From Eubacterium sp. (lineage in GTDB: Bacteria; Bacillota; Clostridia; Lachnospirales; Lachnospiraceae): a stretch of 11,545 nt of DNA. The stretch lies in contig JABUSX010000117.1 of assembly GCA_021442545.1 (NCBI GenBank), positions 1 to 11,545 of the forward strand, in the 5' to 3' direction. Below are positions 1 to 6,438 of the stretch, in pieces (within the stretch, counting starts at the first letter, position 1; the number at the start of each line of letters is the position of its first letter). Made by a program: the position numbers and the translations under genes. The notes beneath the pieces are model-generated. The model was not told the DNA's origin. It saw only the letters and a program-made list of their open reading frames with translations, and did no database searches.

Positions 1-768
1 GTTCCCGGCATTAAGAAGGAAGGAACCTATATAAATCTGGAGAGGCGTCTTTCCAGGCTTGTTCCGGTCATCAGACCCGATGCGGATGAGAAGAACGATT
101 ATGAGATCATGTACGGCATTGCAAAGGCTATGGGATTCCGGGATATTGCCGAGCACTGGAAGACACCGGAGGACTGCTTCAATCTGCTGAAGGCCTGTTC
201 GAAAGGACGCCCCTTTGATTTTACGGGAGTGGATTATCATGGCCTTGAATTCTCGCATGGCTGCCAGTGGCCGTTCCGGGAGGGAGAGGTACTGGAAGAG
301 GATGAAAGAAGATTGTTTGCCGACGGCCGGTTTTACAATCCGGACGGCAGGGCAATCTTTCAGTTTGAACCGGTGCCGGAAAATCCGCTTCCGCAGACAG
401 AGGAGTTCCCCTTTATTTTTAATACCGGACGCGGTTCTGTCGGTCAGTGGCACACACAGTCCAGAACGCGGGAAGTGCAGTTTGTTGAAGATGTAAGCAC
501 AAAGCATGCTTACTGTTATATTCATACCAGTGTGGCGGAAAGAATGGGTCTTAAGCACGAGGATAAGGTCCTTATGCATTCATGCAACGGGCAGAGCGCC
601 GTTTTCTCTGTCCGCATAACAGATGACGTAAGAGAAGACGAGATCTACGGACCGATCCATTATGTGGAGTGCAACAAGATGACTCCTTCCGTTTATGATC
701 CCTATTCGAAGGAACCTTCTTATAAATCAGCTGTTGTGAACATCGTACCATATAAGGAGGAAAGCTGA
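1..768 (+). CDS. Molybdopterin oxidoreductase (nitrate-reductase-like), C-terminal part
   Basis: The frame is open from base 1, so this is the last 255 codons of a gene that starts upstream. The opening GTYINLERR resembles the 'GT(F/Y)xNxERR' segment of DMSO-reductase-family molybdoenzymes. Residues from about 135 to the end form the molybdopterin-dinucleotide-binding domain, with NTGRGSVGQWHTQSRTREV as its 'TGR...HWHT..MTR' equivalent. The C-terminal HYVECNKMTPSVYDPYSKEP, followed by YKSAVV, resembles NapA/NasA/NarB-type nitrate reductases ('N.LT...D..S.QP..K..AV'). The catalytic N-terminal half, with the Fe-S cysteines and the Cys/Sec ligand, is outside the window, so the substrate cannot be proved. 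A ferredoxin gene and an FAD-reductase gene follow directly, as in clostridial soluble nitrate reductase clusters (narA type). A formate dehydrogenase or another oxyanion reductase is the main alternative. The stop overlaps the next start (TGATG). Confidence 0.93.
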   Translation, partial: VPGIKKEGTYINLERRLSRLVPVIRPDADEKNDYEIMYGIAKAMGFRDIAEHWKTPEDCFNLLKACSKGRPFDFTGVDYHGLEFSHGCQWPFREGEVLEEDERRLFADGRFYNPDGRAIFQFEPVPENPLPQTEEFPFIFNTGRGSVGQWHTQSRTREVQFVEDVSTKHAYCYIHTSVAERMGLKHEDKVLMHSCNGQSAVFSVRITDDVREDEIYGPIHYVECNKMTPSVYDPYSKEPSYKSAVVNIVPYKEES

Positions 769-1190
769 TGTACAGAATCAAAATTGACAGAAGCCGTTGT
801 ATCGGCTGCCTTATGTGTGTGACTTCCTGCTGTATCAGTCATGATACCCATGACGCAAGAAACCGGGTGGTTATTGATTCGGAAACAAGACCGGCGCCGA
901 TTTTCTGCAGACACTGCGATCATCCGGAATGTGCGATCACCTGTATGACCGGTGCCATGCAGAAGGATGAAAAAACGGGTTATGTTCTTTATGACAGAGA
1001 AAAATGTGCGCATTGCTTCATGTGTGTCATGGCCTGTCCGTACGGGGTTCTGAAGCCGGACGCGGTCTATGAAACAGAGGTTATGAAGTGCGACATGTGC
1101 CGTCACAGAAGTGAGGATAATACCGCAAATCCCATGTGCGTTGAAAAGTGTCCGATGCATGCGATTACACTGGTGGAGGTGAGCGGATAA
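768..1190 (+). CDS. Four-cluster 4Fe-4S ferredoxin-like electron-transfer subunit
   Basis: This 140-aa soluble protein has 16 cysteines in four tetrads: C11/14/17/21, C47/50/55/59, C80/83/86/90 and C108/111/124/128. Such a pattern can bind four [4Fe-4S] clusters, as in HycB/CooF/NrfC-type subunits. One extra cysteine (C22) adjoins the first tetrad. There is no twin-arginine or Sec signal, so it should be cytoplasmic. The start ATG overlaps the previous stop by one base, and a strong TAAGGAGG lies just upstream. It likely carries electrons from the FAD protein encoded next to the molybdoenzyme encoded before it, corresponding to the narB position of clostridial nitrate reductase operons. The partner assignment is inferred from gene order. 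Confidence 0.95.
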   Translation: MYRIKIDRSRCIGCLMCVTSCCISHDTHDARNRVVIDSETRPAPIFCRHCDHPECAITCMTGAMQKDEKTGYVLYDREKCAHCFMCVMACPYGVLKPDAVYETEVMKCDMCRHRSEDNTANPMCVEKCPMHAITLVEVSG

Positions 1191-2437
1191 TGAATAAAAG
1201 ATTTGTTGTGATCGGTGCCAGTGCTGCTGGAGTGAACGCAGTAAAGAAATTAAGACAGCTGAATCCCGACGGGGATATTACATTGATTTCCGAGGATGAG
1301 GCGATCTATTCCAGGTGTATCCTTTATCATCATCTTAAGGGGATCAGAGATCTGGAATCCATGAACTTTGCAGGCTCTGATTTTCAGGAAAGAATGCGTT
1401 TGAACTGGATCAAAGGTGTCAGGGCTGCAGGTGTGCGTCCGGAAGATAAAGTCGTCCTTCTTTCCGACGGAAGAGAAGTGCCCTACGATGAGCTTTGTAT
1501 CGCAACCGGCTCCCATACGAATTTCCCGCCGATCCCCGGGCTCAGAGAGGGAAAGAATATCATTGGATTCCGGAATTTTTCGGATGTTCTCTGGATCGAG
1601 GAACGGATCAGGGATGTGCAGAGCATCTTTGTCGTAGGCGCAGGACTTGTCGGGATCGATGTGATCGCCGGTCTTATACCGTATAAAAAGAAGATCTATG
1701 TGGCAGACATGGGGCCCTATATGCTTCCGATCCAGCTCGATGCGTATTCTGCCGGGGTCTACCAGGATAAATTTGCTGCGGAGGGAGTAACCCAGTTTTA
1801 TCAGATGGGAGCCAGAGAATTCGTCCTGGATGATGAGGGGAACTGTTTCAAAGTGATCCTTCAGGACGGAACGGAGATCCCGGTTCAGATGGTCATTAAC
1901 TGTGCAGGAGTCCGGTCCAACGTGGAATTTCTTGAAGGATCCGGCATCGAGTGCGACCGTTTCGGACTTGTTTTTGATGAAGAAGGAAGGACCAATGTTC
2001 CGAACGTTTACGGCGCAGGTGATGTCAGCGGAAGGAACCCGATCTGGCCGGTGGCCGTAAAGGAAGGAATGGTTGCGGCCTACAACATGTCAGGAATAAA
2101 GAGAGACATGAATGATTTCTTTGCTTCCAAGTCCACGATGAACTTTCTGGGGCTTGCGACGATGTCTCTCGGGAATGCCAACAAGTATGATGAAACCTAC
2201 ACGGAAGAGATCCTGATCGATGAGAAAAAGGGTGTCTATAAAAAGATCGTGCATAAAGACGGAAAAATCACAGGCGCTATTCTGCAGGGTGACCTGGCAT
2301 ACTGCGGAATATTGCTTCAGCTCATACGGAATAAAATCGATGTATCAAAAGTAAAGAAATCTCTTTTTGATATTGACTATTCCGATTTCTTCCGGCTCAG
2401 AGATAACTTTGAGTTTACGTACGAAGGAGAAAACTGA
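1190..2437 (+). CDS. FAD-dependent NAD(P)H oxidoreductase (pyridine nucleotide-disulfide oxidoreductase fold)
   Basis: This is a 415-aa protein. The N-terminal Rossmann motif GASAAG (residues 9-14) binds FAD, and a second one, GAGLVG (150-155), binds NAD(P)H. An ATGSH segment lies between them, and GAGD (275-278) is the usual FAD-contacting motif. The ATG at 1190 overlaps the ferredoxin stop (TAATG) and follows GGAGGTGAGC. An in-frame earlier start at 1148 would lie inside the ferredoxin gene and is disfavoured. The protein resembles rubredoxin reductase, NirB and NADH-oxidase relatives, and the narC position of clostridial nitrate reductase clusters. It probably oxidises NAD(P)H and passes electrons to the ferredoxin. 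C43, in YSRCILYHH, sits near the position of the redox-active cysteine of NADH oxidases and CoA-disulfide reductases, but the surrounding motif differs. Residues after about 310 form the C-terminal domain. Confidence 0.93.
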   Translation: MNKRFVVIGASAAGVNAVKKLRQLNPDGDITLISEDEAIYSRCILYHHLKGIRDLESMNFAGSDFQERMRLNWIKGVRAAGVRPEDKVVLLSDGREVPYDELCIATGSHTNFPPIPGLREGKNIIGFRNFSDVLWIEERIRDVQSIFVVGAGLVGIDVIAGLIPYKKKIYVADMGPYMLPIQLDAYSAGVYQDKFAAEGVTQFYQMGAREFVLDDEGNCFKVILQDGTEIPVQMVINCAGVRSNVEFLEGSGIECDRFGLVFDEEGRTNVPNVYGAGDVSGRNPIWPVAVKEGMVAAYNMSGIKRDMNDFFASKSTMNFLGLATMSLGNANKYDETYTEEILIDEKKGVYKKIVHKDGKITGAILQGDLAYCGILLQLIRNKIDVSKVKKSLFDIDYSDFFRLRDNFEFTYEGEN

Positions 2438-2449
2438 GGAGAAAAATTT

Positions 2450-3382
2450 ATGGAAAGAATCAAGAAAATGCCCCTTCCGGTGCTCCCGACCTTCGTAGGC
2501 GCACTTACACTCAGCAATGTATATGCAGGAATGGGATACCCCCTGATCCGGCATATTACGATGATAACGGCAACGATCGTTCTGATCTGCTATATTATCA
2601 AGATCTGTACGAACTTCAAAGGCTGTGCGGAGGAGTATAAAACAGTTGTTCCCTGCAGCCTGTACGCAGCCATATTCATGATCACCATGATCCTCGGAAG
2701 CTACTATTACGAGTTCAACCATACGGTCGGGCTCATCATGTGGGGAGCAGCCGTAATCGGCCACGCGATCCATATCGTCGTCTTTACCGTCAGGAATGTG
2801 ATCATAAAGCGGGATATTCATACGTTTGTACCGAGCTGGTTCGTAACCTACAACGGAATCATGGTCAGCTGCGTCGTCGGAGCCGGCTTTGGTTTGAACA
2901 ATATTCTCAAAGTCATTGTTTATTACGGAATTATTGTATATCTTGTGATCATTCCCGTTATGATCTGGAGACTCTGCAAAGTTGAAGTCAAAGATGCGGT
3001 GTATCACACGATGGCCGTGGTTCTTGCACCCTGTTCCCTGTGCGTGGTAAGTTATCTCAACGTAATTGAGAATCCGAACAGGATACTTCTGTATTTCCTG
3101 TACTTCTGCGTTCTGGCTTCTTTGCTGTTTATCATCATCAAACTGCCGAAATTTTTCAGCTACAAATTCACGCCCGGTTTTGCCGGACTGACCTTCCCGA
3201 TGGCGATCGGGATCGTTGCAACGAATAAGATGTCCGCATATATGGCGAATGTCGCCGGTAATGAGGCACTTGCCGGAGCTTTGAACCAGCTTTCCGGGAT
3301 TCAGGTTTTTCTTACAACCATGATCATCGGGTATGTCCTTCTCAATTTTGTGATTATGCTGTTTAAGATTGAGAGGAAATAA
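2450..3382 (+). CDS. TDT/SLAC1-family (TehA-like) membrane transporter or anion channel
   Basis: This 310-aa, strongly hydrophobic protein has about ten membrane segments spread from residue 10 to the C-terminus and no signal peptide. The segment FVPSWFVTYNGIMV (residues 126-139), the later ASLLFIIIKLPKFF and the FTFP-like LTFPMAIGI match the style of small bacterial tellurite-resistance/dicarboxylate transporter (TDT) proteins, relatives of H. influenzae TehA and plant SLAC1. Start support is AGGAGA seven bases before the ATG, and the gene lies 12 bases after the FAD-protein stop, so it belongs to the same operon. SLAC1 homologues conduct small anions including nitrate and chloride. In this setting, entry of the oxyanion substrate or exit of its product is a reasonable inference, but not proven. 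A C4-dicarboxylate or sulfite carrier is the alternative. Its last codons overlap the promoter for the downstream operon. Confidence 0.88.
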   Translation: MERIKKMPLPVLPTFVGALTLSNVYAGMGYPLIRHITMITATIVLICYIIKICTNFKGCAEEYKTVVPCSLYAAIFMITMILGSYYYEFNHTVGLIMWGAAVIGHAIHIVVFTVRNVIIKRDIHTFVPSWFVTYNGIMVSCVVGAGFGLNNILKVIVYYGIIVYLVIIPVMIWRLCKVEVKDAVYHTMAVVLAPCSLCVVSYLNVIENPNRILLYFLYFCVLASLLFIIIKLPKFFSYKFTPGFAGLTFPMAIGIVATNKMSAYMANVAGNEALAGALNQLSGIQVFLTTMIIGYVLLNFVIMLFKIERK

Positions 3383-3397
3383 CCGGTATGGTAAAAT
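3369..3397 (+). promoter_or_regulatory. Extended -10 sigma-A promoter for the cofactor operon
   Basis: TTGAGA (3369-3374, five of six matches to TTGACA) is separated by exactly 17 bases from TAAAAT (3392-3397, five of six matches to TATAAT). A TG dinucleotide sits one base upstream of the -10 (3389-3390), giving an extended -10. The predicted start is near 3403-3404. The element overlaps the last codons and stop of the membrane-protein gene. It is placed so that its transcript begins just before the structured leader and terminator, which supports it as the promoter of the mobB operon. Confidence 0.75.
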
Positions 3398-3403
3398 GAA
3401 CAG

Positions 3404-3555
3404 GTCTCTTCGAGCTGTCATTCCTAAGGCATCAGCTATGGAACGGCAGCCGGGGTGTCTCCGGAAACAGAGATGCCTTCCTTTTTGAAAAGAAGAGCAG
3501 ACAGGATTGCCGATGGGGGAATCTCTGCTTTTCGTATGCAGAGATTCCCCTTTTT
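3404..3555 (+). ncRNA. Structured leader RNA: candidate riboswitch or attenuator upstream of the Moco operon
   Basis: Three helices can be drawn before the terminator. S1 pairs GCTGTCATTCC (3414-3424) with GGAACGGCAGC (3440-3450): nine Watson-Crick pairs, one G-U and one A-C mismatch. S2 pairs AAGGCATC (3426-3433), inside the S1 loop, with GATGCCTT (3472-3479): eight Watson-Crick pairs that make an H-type pseudoknot. A small hairpin, CCGGGG-TGT-CTCCGG (3450-3464), lies between. The expression platform is explicit. CAGAGATGCCTTC (3468-3480) can instead pair with the terminator 5' arm (3515-3527) through ten Watson-Crick pairs, two G-U and one mismatch, so pseudoknot plus terminator and antiterminator are mutually exclusive. 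Known Moco/Tuco, fluoride, ZTP, c-di-GMP and preQ1 consensus elements were not recognised. The ligand is unknown. Moco, a pterin precursor or molybdate would fit the genes controlled. The alternative is a leader-peptide attenuator. Confidence 0.65.
3516..3555 (+). terminator. Intrinsic terminator in the mobB leader
   Basis: GGGGAATCTCTGC (3516-3528) and GCAGAGATTCCCC (3538-3550) form a perfect 13-bp stem with a 9-nt loop, followed directly by TTTTT (3551-3555). It ends the upstream molybdoenzyme operon and also lies inside the transcript expected from the promoter at 3369-3397. It is therefore probably a regulated (conditional) terminator for the cofactor operon. Its 5' arm has a competing partner at 3468-3480. 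Confidence 0.92.
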
Positions 3556-3593
3556 GTACCACGGCTGTTTCACTGTCGGAATCGTTATCCAGA

Positions 3594-4238
3594 ATGAAAA
3601 ATATCGGAGAAAATGTGATCGGAGAAAATGTGACCGAAGAAAAAAGAATCGACAGGAATATTCATGGTATACCGCTGATCTGCTTTACGGGATACAGCAA
3701 TCAGGGGAAAACAACATTTATAGAGAAGCTGATCCGGATATACAGCAGGAAAGGAATCCGGGTTTCCTACATAAAACACACGCATCATGGGAGAACGGTT
3801 TGTATGGATACGGCTTATAAAGATGCAGCTTATGAAGACACAGATTCTGAAAAAACGCCTCTTAAAAATGCGGCTCGTGAAGACCCGGTTTCTGAAGATG
3901 ATGATTATAAAAAGGCAGAAGGCAAGATCAGGAAGCTGAAGGATACAGAAAGAATGCTTCAGGCAGGATCGGTAAGCAGCAGTCTTGTCTGCGGAAATGA
4001 GGACGTTTATGCGGTTCTCGGATCTGTGGATGATTCGGATCTGATCATTCTGGAGGGATTTAAGCATGAGAATTTCAGAAAAGTCCTTGTCACATCGGAA
4101 GAGGATAAGCGTAAGTGGCCGGCTGCGGAAGAAGAGTATGTCTGCGTGATCAGCGATAAAAAAGTGAAAACAGAAAAACCATTATACAGAAGGGATGAGG
4201 CCGGGCCTTTTTCCCGGTGGTTTTGGGAGAGTGTATGA
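3594..4238 (+). CDS. mobB: MobB, molybdopterin-guanine dinucleotide biosynthesis GTP-binding protein
   Basis: This 214-aa P-loop protein helps attach GMP to molybdopterin to form MGD. The Walker A motif is GYSNQGKTT (residues 33-41). KHTHHG (61-66) and DLIILEGFKHENFRKV (149-164) are characteristic MobB segments. Two things are odd. An N-terminal extension of about 25 residues precedes the first beta strand. About 50 residues (roughly 67-117) sit between KHTHHG and the DTERMLQAGS segment, where MobB proteins normally have only a short link, and they contain an acidic 15-residue tandem repeat. The ATG at 3594 has no clear ribosome binding site. GTG codons at 3615 and 3630 each follow GGAG by five bases and may be the true start. 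An in-frame start at 3507 or 3513 would fall in the terminator and is rejected. No MobA is encoded here. The stop overlaps the moeA start (ATGA). Confidence 0.92.
   Translation: MKNIGENVIGENVTEEKRIDRNIHGIPLICFTGYSNQGKTTFIEKLIRIYSRKGIRVSYIKHTHHGRTVCMDTAYKDAAYEDTDSEKTPLKNAAREDPVSEDDDYKKAEGKIRKLKDTERMLQAGSVSSSLVCGNEDVYAVLGSVDDSDLIILEGFKHENFRKVLVTSEEDKRKWPAAEEEYVCVISDKKVKTEKPLYRRDEAGPFSRWFWESV
3606..3635 (+). repeat. 15-bp tandem duplication at the mobB 5' end
   Basis: GGAGAAAATGTGATC (3606-3620) is followed directly by GGAGAAAATGTGACC (3621-3635), 14 of 15 identical. It encodes the doubled GENVI/GENVT in the N-terminal extension of MobB. Each copy contains GGAG, a five-base spacer and an in-frame GTG, so it may duplicate a translation initiation site. 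Confidence 0.8.
3816..3905 (+). repeat. 45-bp degenerate tandem repeat encoding an acidic insert in MobB
   Basis: Two adjacent 15-codon units encode YKDAAYEDTDSEKTP (residues 75-89) and LKNAAREDPVSEDDD (90-104). They share K2, A4, A5, E7, D8, S11 and E12. A third partial unit, YKKAE, follows. The insert is rich in D, E and K, probably disordered, and sits between conserved MobB motifs. Confidence 0.7.
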
Positions 4239-5383
4239 AGAAAATATCTCTTGAGGAAGCCATTGATCGGATAGAGATCAGGATTAAGGAAACAGAGACC
4301 GTCGATCTTTTGGATGGCTTGGGAAGAATTTCTGCAGAAGACGTGAGAGCTTCGGTCAGCCAGCCGCCTTTCGTGAGAAGTGCCATGGACGGCTATGCCT
4401 TTGCCGGCATTCCGACTGCCGGCAAAACCTATCGTGTATGCAGGGAAATTTATGCCGGAAACACGGAATGGTGTGAACTTAAAGACGGGGAGACCGCCAG
4501 AATCATGACCGGTGCTCCCTGTCCGGCAAACACGACGATGGTCATTCCGCAGGAAATGAGTGATTACGGGGACGAAACGGTTCTGTTTCATGAAATTCCG
4601 AAAAGGGACAACATGTGTCCGGTCGGAGAGGATTTCAGGGAGGGTGATCTTCTTCTTCAAAAAGGATGCCGCGTGGATGCGAACGCGGCAGCCTGCATGG
4701 CCGCGGCAGGGAGGGAGAAGATATCTGTATACAGAAAGCCCGGAGCGGCTCTGATTGCTGTGGGGGATGAGATCGTGAAAACCGGAACCGTTCTGAGGCA
4801 CGGGCAGATTTATGAATCGAATCTGCCGTATCTGAAAGCAAGGCTTATGAGTCTGGGTTGTGACATCCTTTCGGAAAGACATGCAGGCGATGAACTTGCT
4901 GTTCTCTCATCTGCCATAAAGGAAGCGGCCGCTGCTGCGGACTTTGTGATTACAACAGGAGGGGTTTCTGTCGGAAAAAAGGATCTGATCGAGGCAGCGG
5001 TCGAAAAAGCCGGGGGCAGAATTGTCTTTCACGGGATCGATGTAAAACCCGGAATGCCTACCATGTACAGCACAGTGAACGGGACAGGTGTTTTATCTTT
5101 ATCCGGGAATCCTTTTGCGGCAAGGTGTCTCTTTGAACTGCTGAATCCGTTCGGGAGAACGATCATTTCAGAGGCAGAACTCTCTGAAGGAGAGAGCGGG
5201 CCGAGGGCGGTCAGACGTTTTGTGCCGGGATTCTGGGACGGCAGGTCGGTAAAACTCTCTGCCAACAGGAAAAACGGTTCCACAAAGAGCAGTATCGGGA
5301 GCAACTGCCTTGCAGAACTGCCTTGCGGCAGCGCCCCGCTCGAACCGGGCAGCAAGGTCAGAATCTTTATTTTTGAAAGGTGA
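4235..5383 (+). CDS. moeA: MoeA, molybdopterin molybdenumtransferase
   Basis: MoeA inserts molybdenum into adenylylated molybdopterin, releasing AMP. This 382-aa protein, slightly shorter than E. coli MoeA, shows all the family landmarks: SAMDGYAF (49-56), the TGAPCPANTTMVIPQE segment, AVGDE followed by HGQIYESN, TTGGVSVGKKD (240-250) of the MPT-binding domain, and SLSGNPFA near residue 290. A C-terminal MoeA domain IV ends in EPGSKVRIFIFER. The ATG overlaps the mobB stop (ATGA) and follows GGGAGA. A TTG six codons earlier is in frame but not needed. It sits in the middle of the cofactor operon, so coupling with mobB translation is expected. Confidence 0.97.
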   Translation: MKKISLEEAIDRIEIRIKETETVDLLDGLGRISAEDVRASVSQPPFVRSAMDGYAFAGIPTAGKTYRVCREIYAGNTEWCELKDGETARIMTGAPCPANTTMVIPQEMSDYGDETVLFHEIPKRDNMCPVGEDFREGDLLLQKGCRVDANAAACMAAAGREKISVYRKPGAALIAVGDEIVKTGTVLRHGQIYESNLPYLKARLMSLGCDILSERHAGDELAVLSSAIKEAAAAADFVITTGGVSVGKKDLIEAAVEKAGGRIVFHGIDVKPGMPTMYSTVNGTGVLSLSGNPFAARCLFELLNPFGRTIISEAELSEGESGPRAVRRFVPGFWDGRSVKLSANRKNGSTKSSIGSNCLAELPCGSAPLEPGSKVRIFIFER

Positions 5384-5388
5384 GCAGG

Positions 5389-6435
5389 ATGAGGCTGATA
5401 AAAACAACGGAAGCGGAAGGTGCGGTCCTCTGCCATGACATCACCCGGATCATTCGCGGCGTGACGAAGGACGCTGTCTTTCGAAAGGGACATATTGTGA
5501 CGAAGGAGGATATACCGGTTCTTCTCAGTGTAGGCAAGGAGAATCTGTATGTCTGGGAAAAGGAAGAGGGCATTCTGCACGAGAACGAAGCGGCGGAGAT
5601 TTTATGTGAACTGTGTCTGAATGAACACATGAGACGATCGGAAGTCAGGGAAGGCAAGATCGAGATCTTTGCCGAATCAGACGGTATTCTGAAGGTGAAC
5701 GCGGAAGCCTTGAAATGCGTGAACGGTTTCGGACAGATGATGATCGCGTCAAGGCATGGGAATTTTCCGGTTAAAAAAGGTGATAAGCTTGCCGGAACCC
5801 GTATTATTCCTCTTGTGATCGAAGAGGAGAAAATGATGACCGTCCGGAACCGTTCACATCTCATTACAGAACAGGAGCCGATTCTGAAACTTCTTCCTTT
5901 TGTGCATAAGAAGGCCGGGATCATCACGACCGGAAGCGAGGTTTATCATAAAAGGATTGAGGATACCTTTACACCGGTGATCCGGGAGAAGCTCTCTGCG
6001 TTTGATACGACGGAGATTGCTCATGAAGTTTTTGAGGATAATGACAGAACGGTCACGGACGCGATTCTGCGCATGATCCGGGCCGGCGCAGACCTTGTGG
6101 TCTGTACAGGAGGCATGAGTGTTGACCCGGACGACAGAACCCCTCTTGCCATCCGGAATACCGGGGCAAGGATCGTGTCTTACGGGGCACCTGTGCTTCC
6201 CGGAGCCATGTTTATGCTGGCCTATCTTGAAACAGAGGGCAGAACAGCTGTCATCATGGGTCTTCCCGGCTGTGTCATGTATGCAAAGAGAACGATATTT
6301 GATCTGCTGCTGCCCCGGGTGATGGCGGATGATGAAATAACTGCGGAAGAGCTTGCCGGACTGGGAGAGGGCGGCCTCTGTCTGAACTGTGAAATATGCA
6401 GCTTCCCGAACTGCGGATTCGGAAAAGGAAAATAA
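5389..6435 (+). CDS. MoaB/MogA/MoeA-type molybdopterin-binding domain protein with Cys-rich tail
   Basis: This 348-aa protein is distinct from the preceding MoeA. The MPT-binding (MoCF) domain lies in the second half: ITTGSEVYHKRIEDTF, then CTGGMSVDPDDRTP, then GLPGCVMYAKRTIFD. The N-terminal 175 residues (MRLIKTTEAEGAVLCHD..., VFRKGHIV) are typical of a clostridial MoeA-like subfamily but lack the SAMDGYAF motif of true MoeA. The last 18 residues carry CLNCEICSFPNCGFGKGK (C331, C334, C337, C342), a possible metal or Fe-S site. The ATG at 5389 is chosen because AAAGGTGAG lies just upstream. A GTG at 5380 is in frame but overlaps the moeA stop and has weaker support. Its role in Moco metabolism is inferred from domain and operon. 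Its exact reaction is unknown. Confidence 0.88.
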   Translation: MRLIKTTEAEGAVLCHDITRIIRGVTKDAVFRKGHIVTKEDIPVLLSVGKENLYVWEKEEGILHENEAAEILCELCLNEHMRRSEVREGKIEIFAESDGILKVNAEALKCVNGFGQMMIASRHGNFPVKKGDKLAGTRIIPLVIEEEKMMTVRNRSHLITEQEPILKLLPFVHKKAGIITTGSEVYHKRIEDTFTPVIREKLSAFDTTEIAHEVFEDNDRTVTDAILRMIRAGADLVVCTGGMSVDPDDRTPLAIRNTGARIVSYGAPVLPGAMFMLAYLETEGRTAVIMGLPGCVMYAKRTIFDLLLPRVMADDEITAEELAGLGEGGLCLNCEICSFPNCGFGKGK

Positions 6436-6438
6436 TGT

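Noticed and set aside
3404..3480. tRNA gene in the intergenic region
   Set aside because: A TTCGA stretch is present, but no cloverleaf with acceptor stem and anticodon arm can be drawn.
2345..3562. Long antisense open frame of 405 codons
   Set aside because: It is opposite the membrane-protein gene and the leader, has no ribosome binding site or family motif, and shows a composition (many H, D, R) typical of a mirror frame.
3507..3593. In-frame upstream start for MobB
   Set aside because: The extra residues would be translated from the terminator stem-loop, and MobB homologues begin near the P-loop strand.
3455..3820. 121-codon + strand frame across the leader and mobB start
   Set aside because: It crosses the terminator stem, overlaps mobB in another frame, and is Lys/Arg-rich without a motif.
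4200..4217. Terminator at the mobB/moeA junction
   Set aside because: CCGGG/CCCGG makes only five pairs, is followed by TGG before a short T run, and lies inside coding sequence with overlapping genes.
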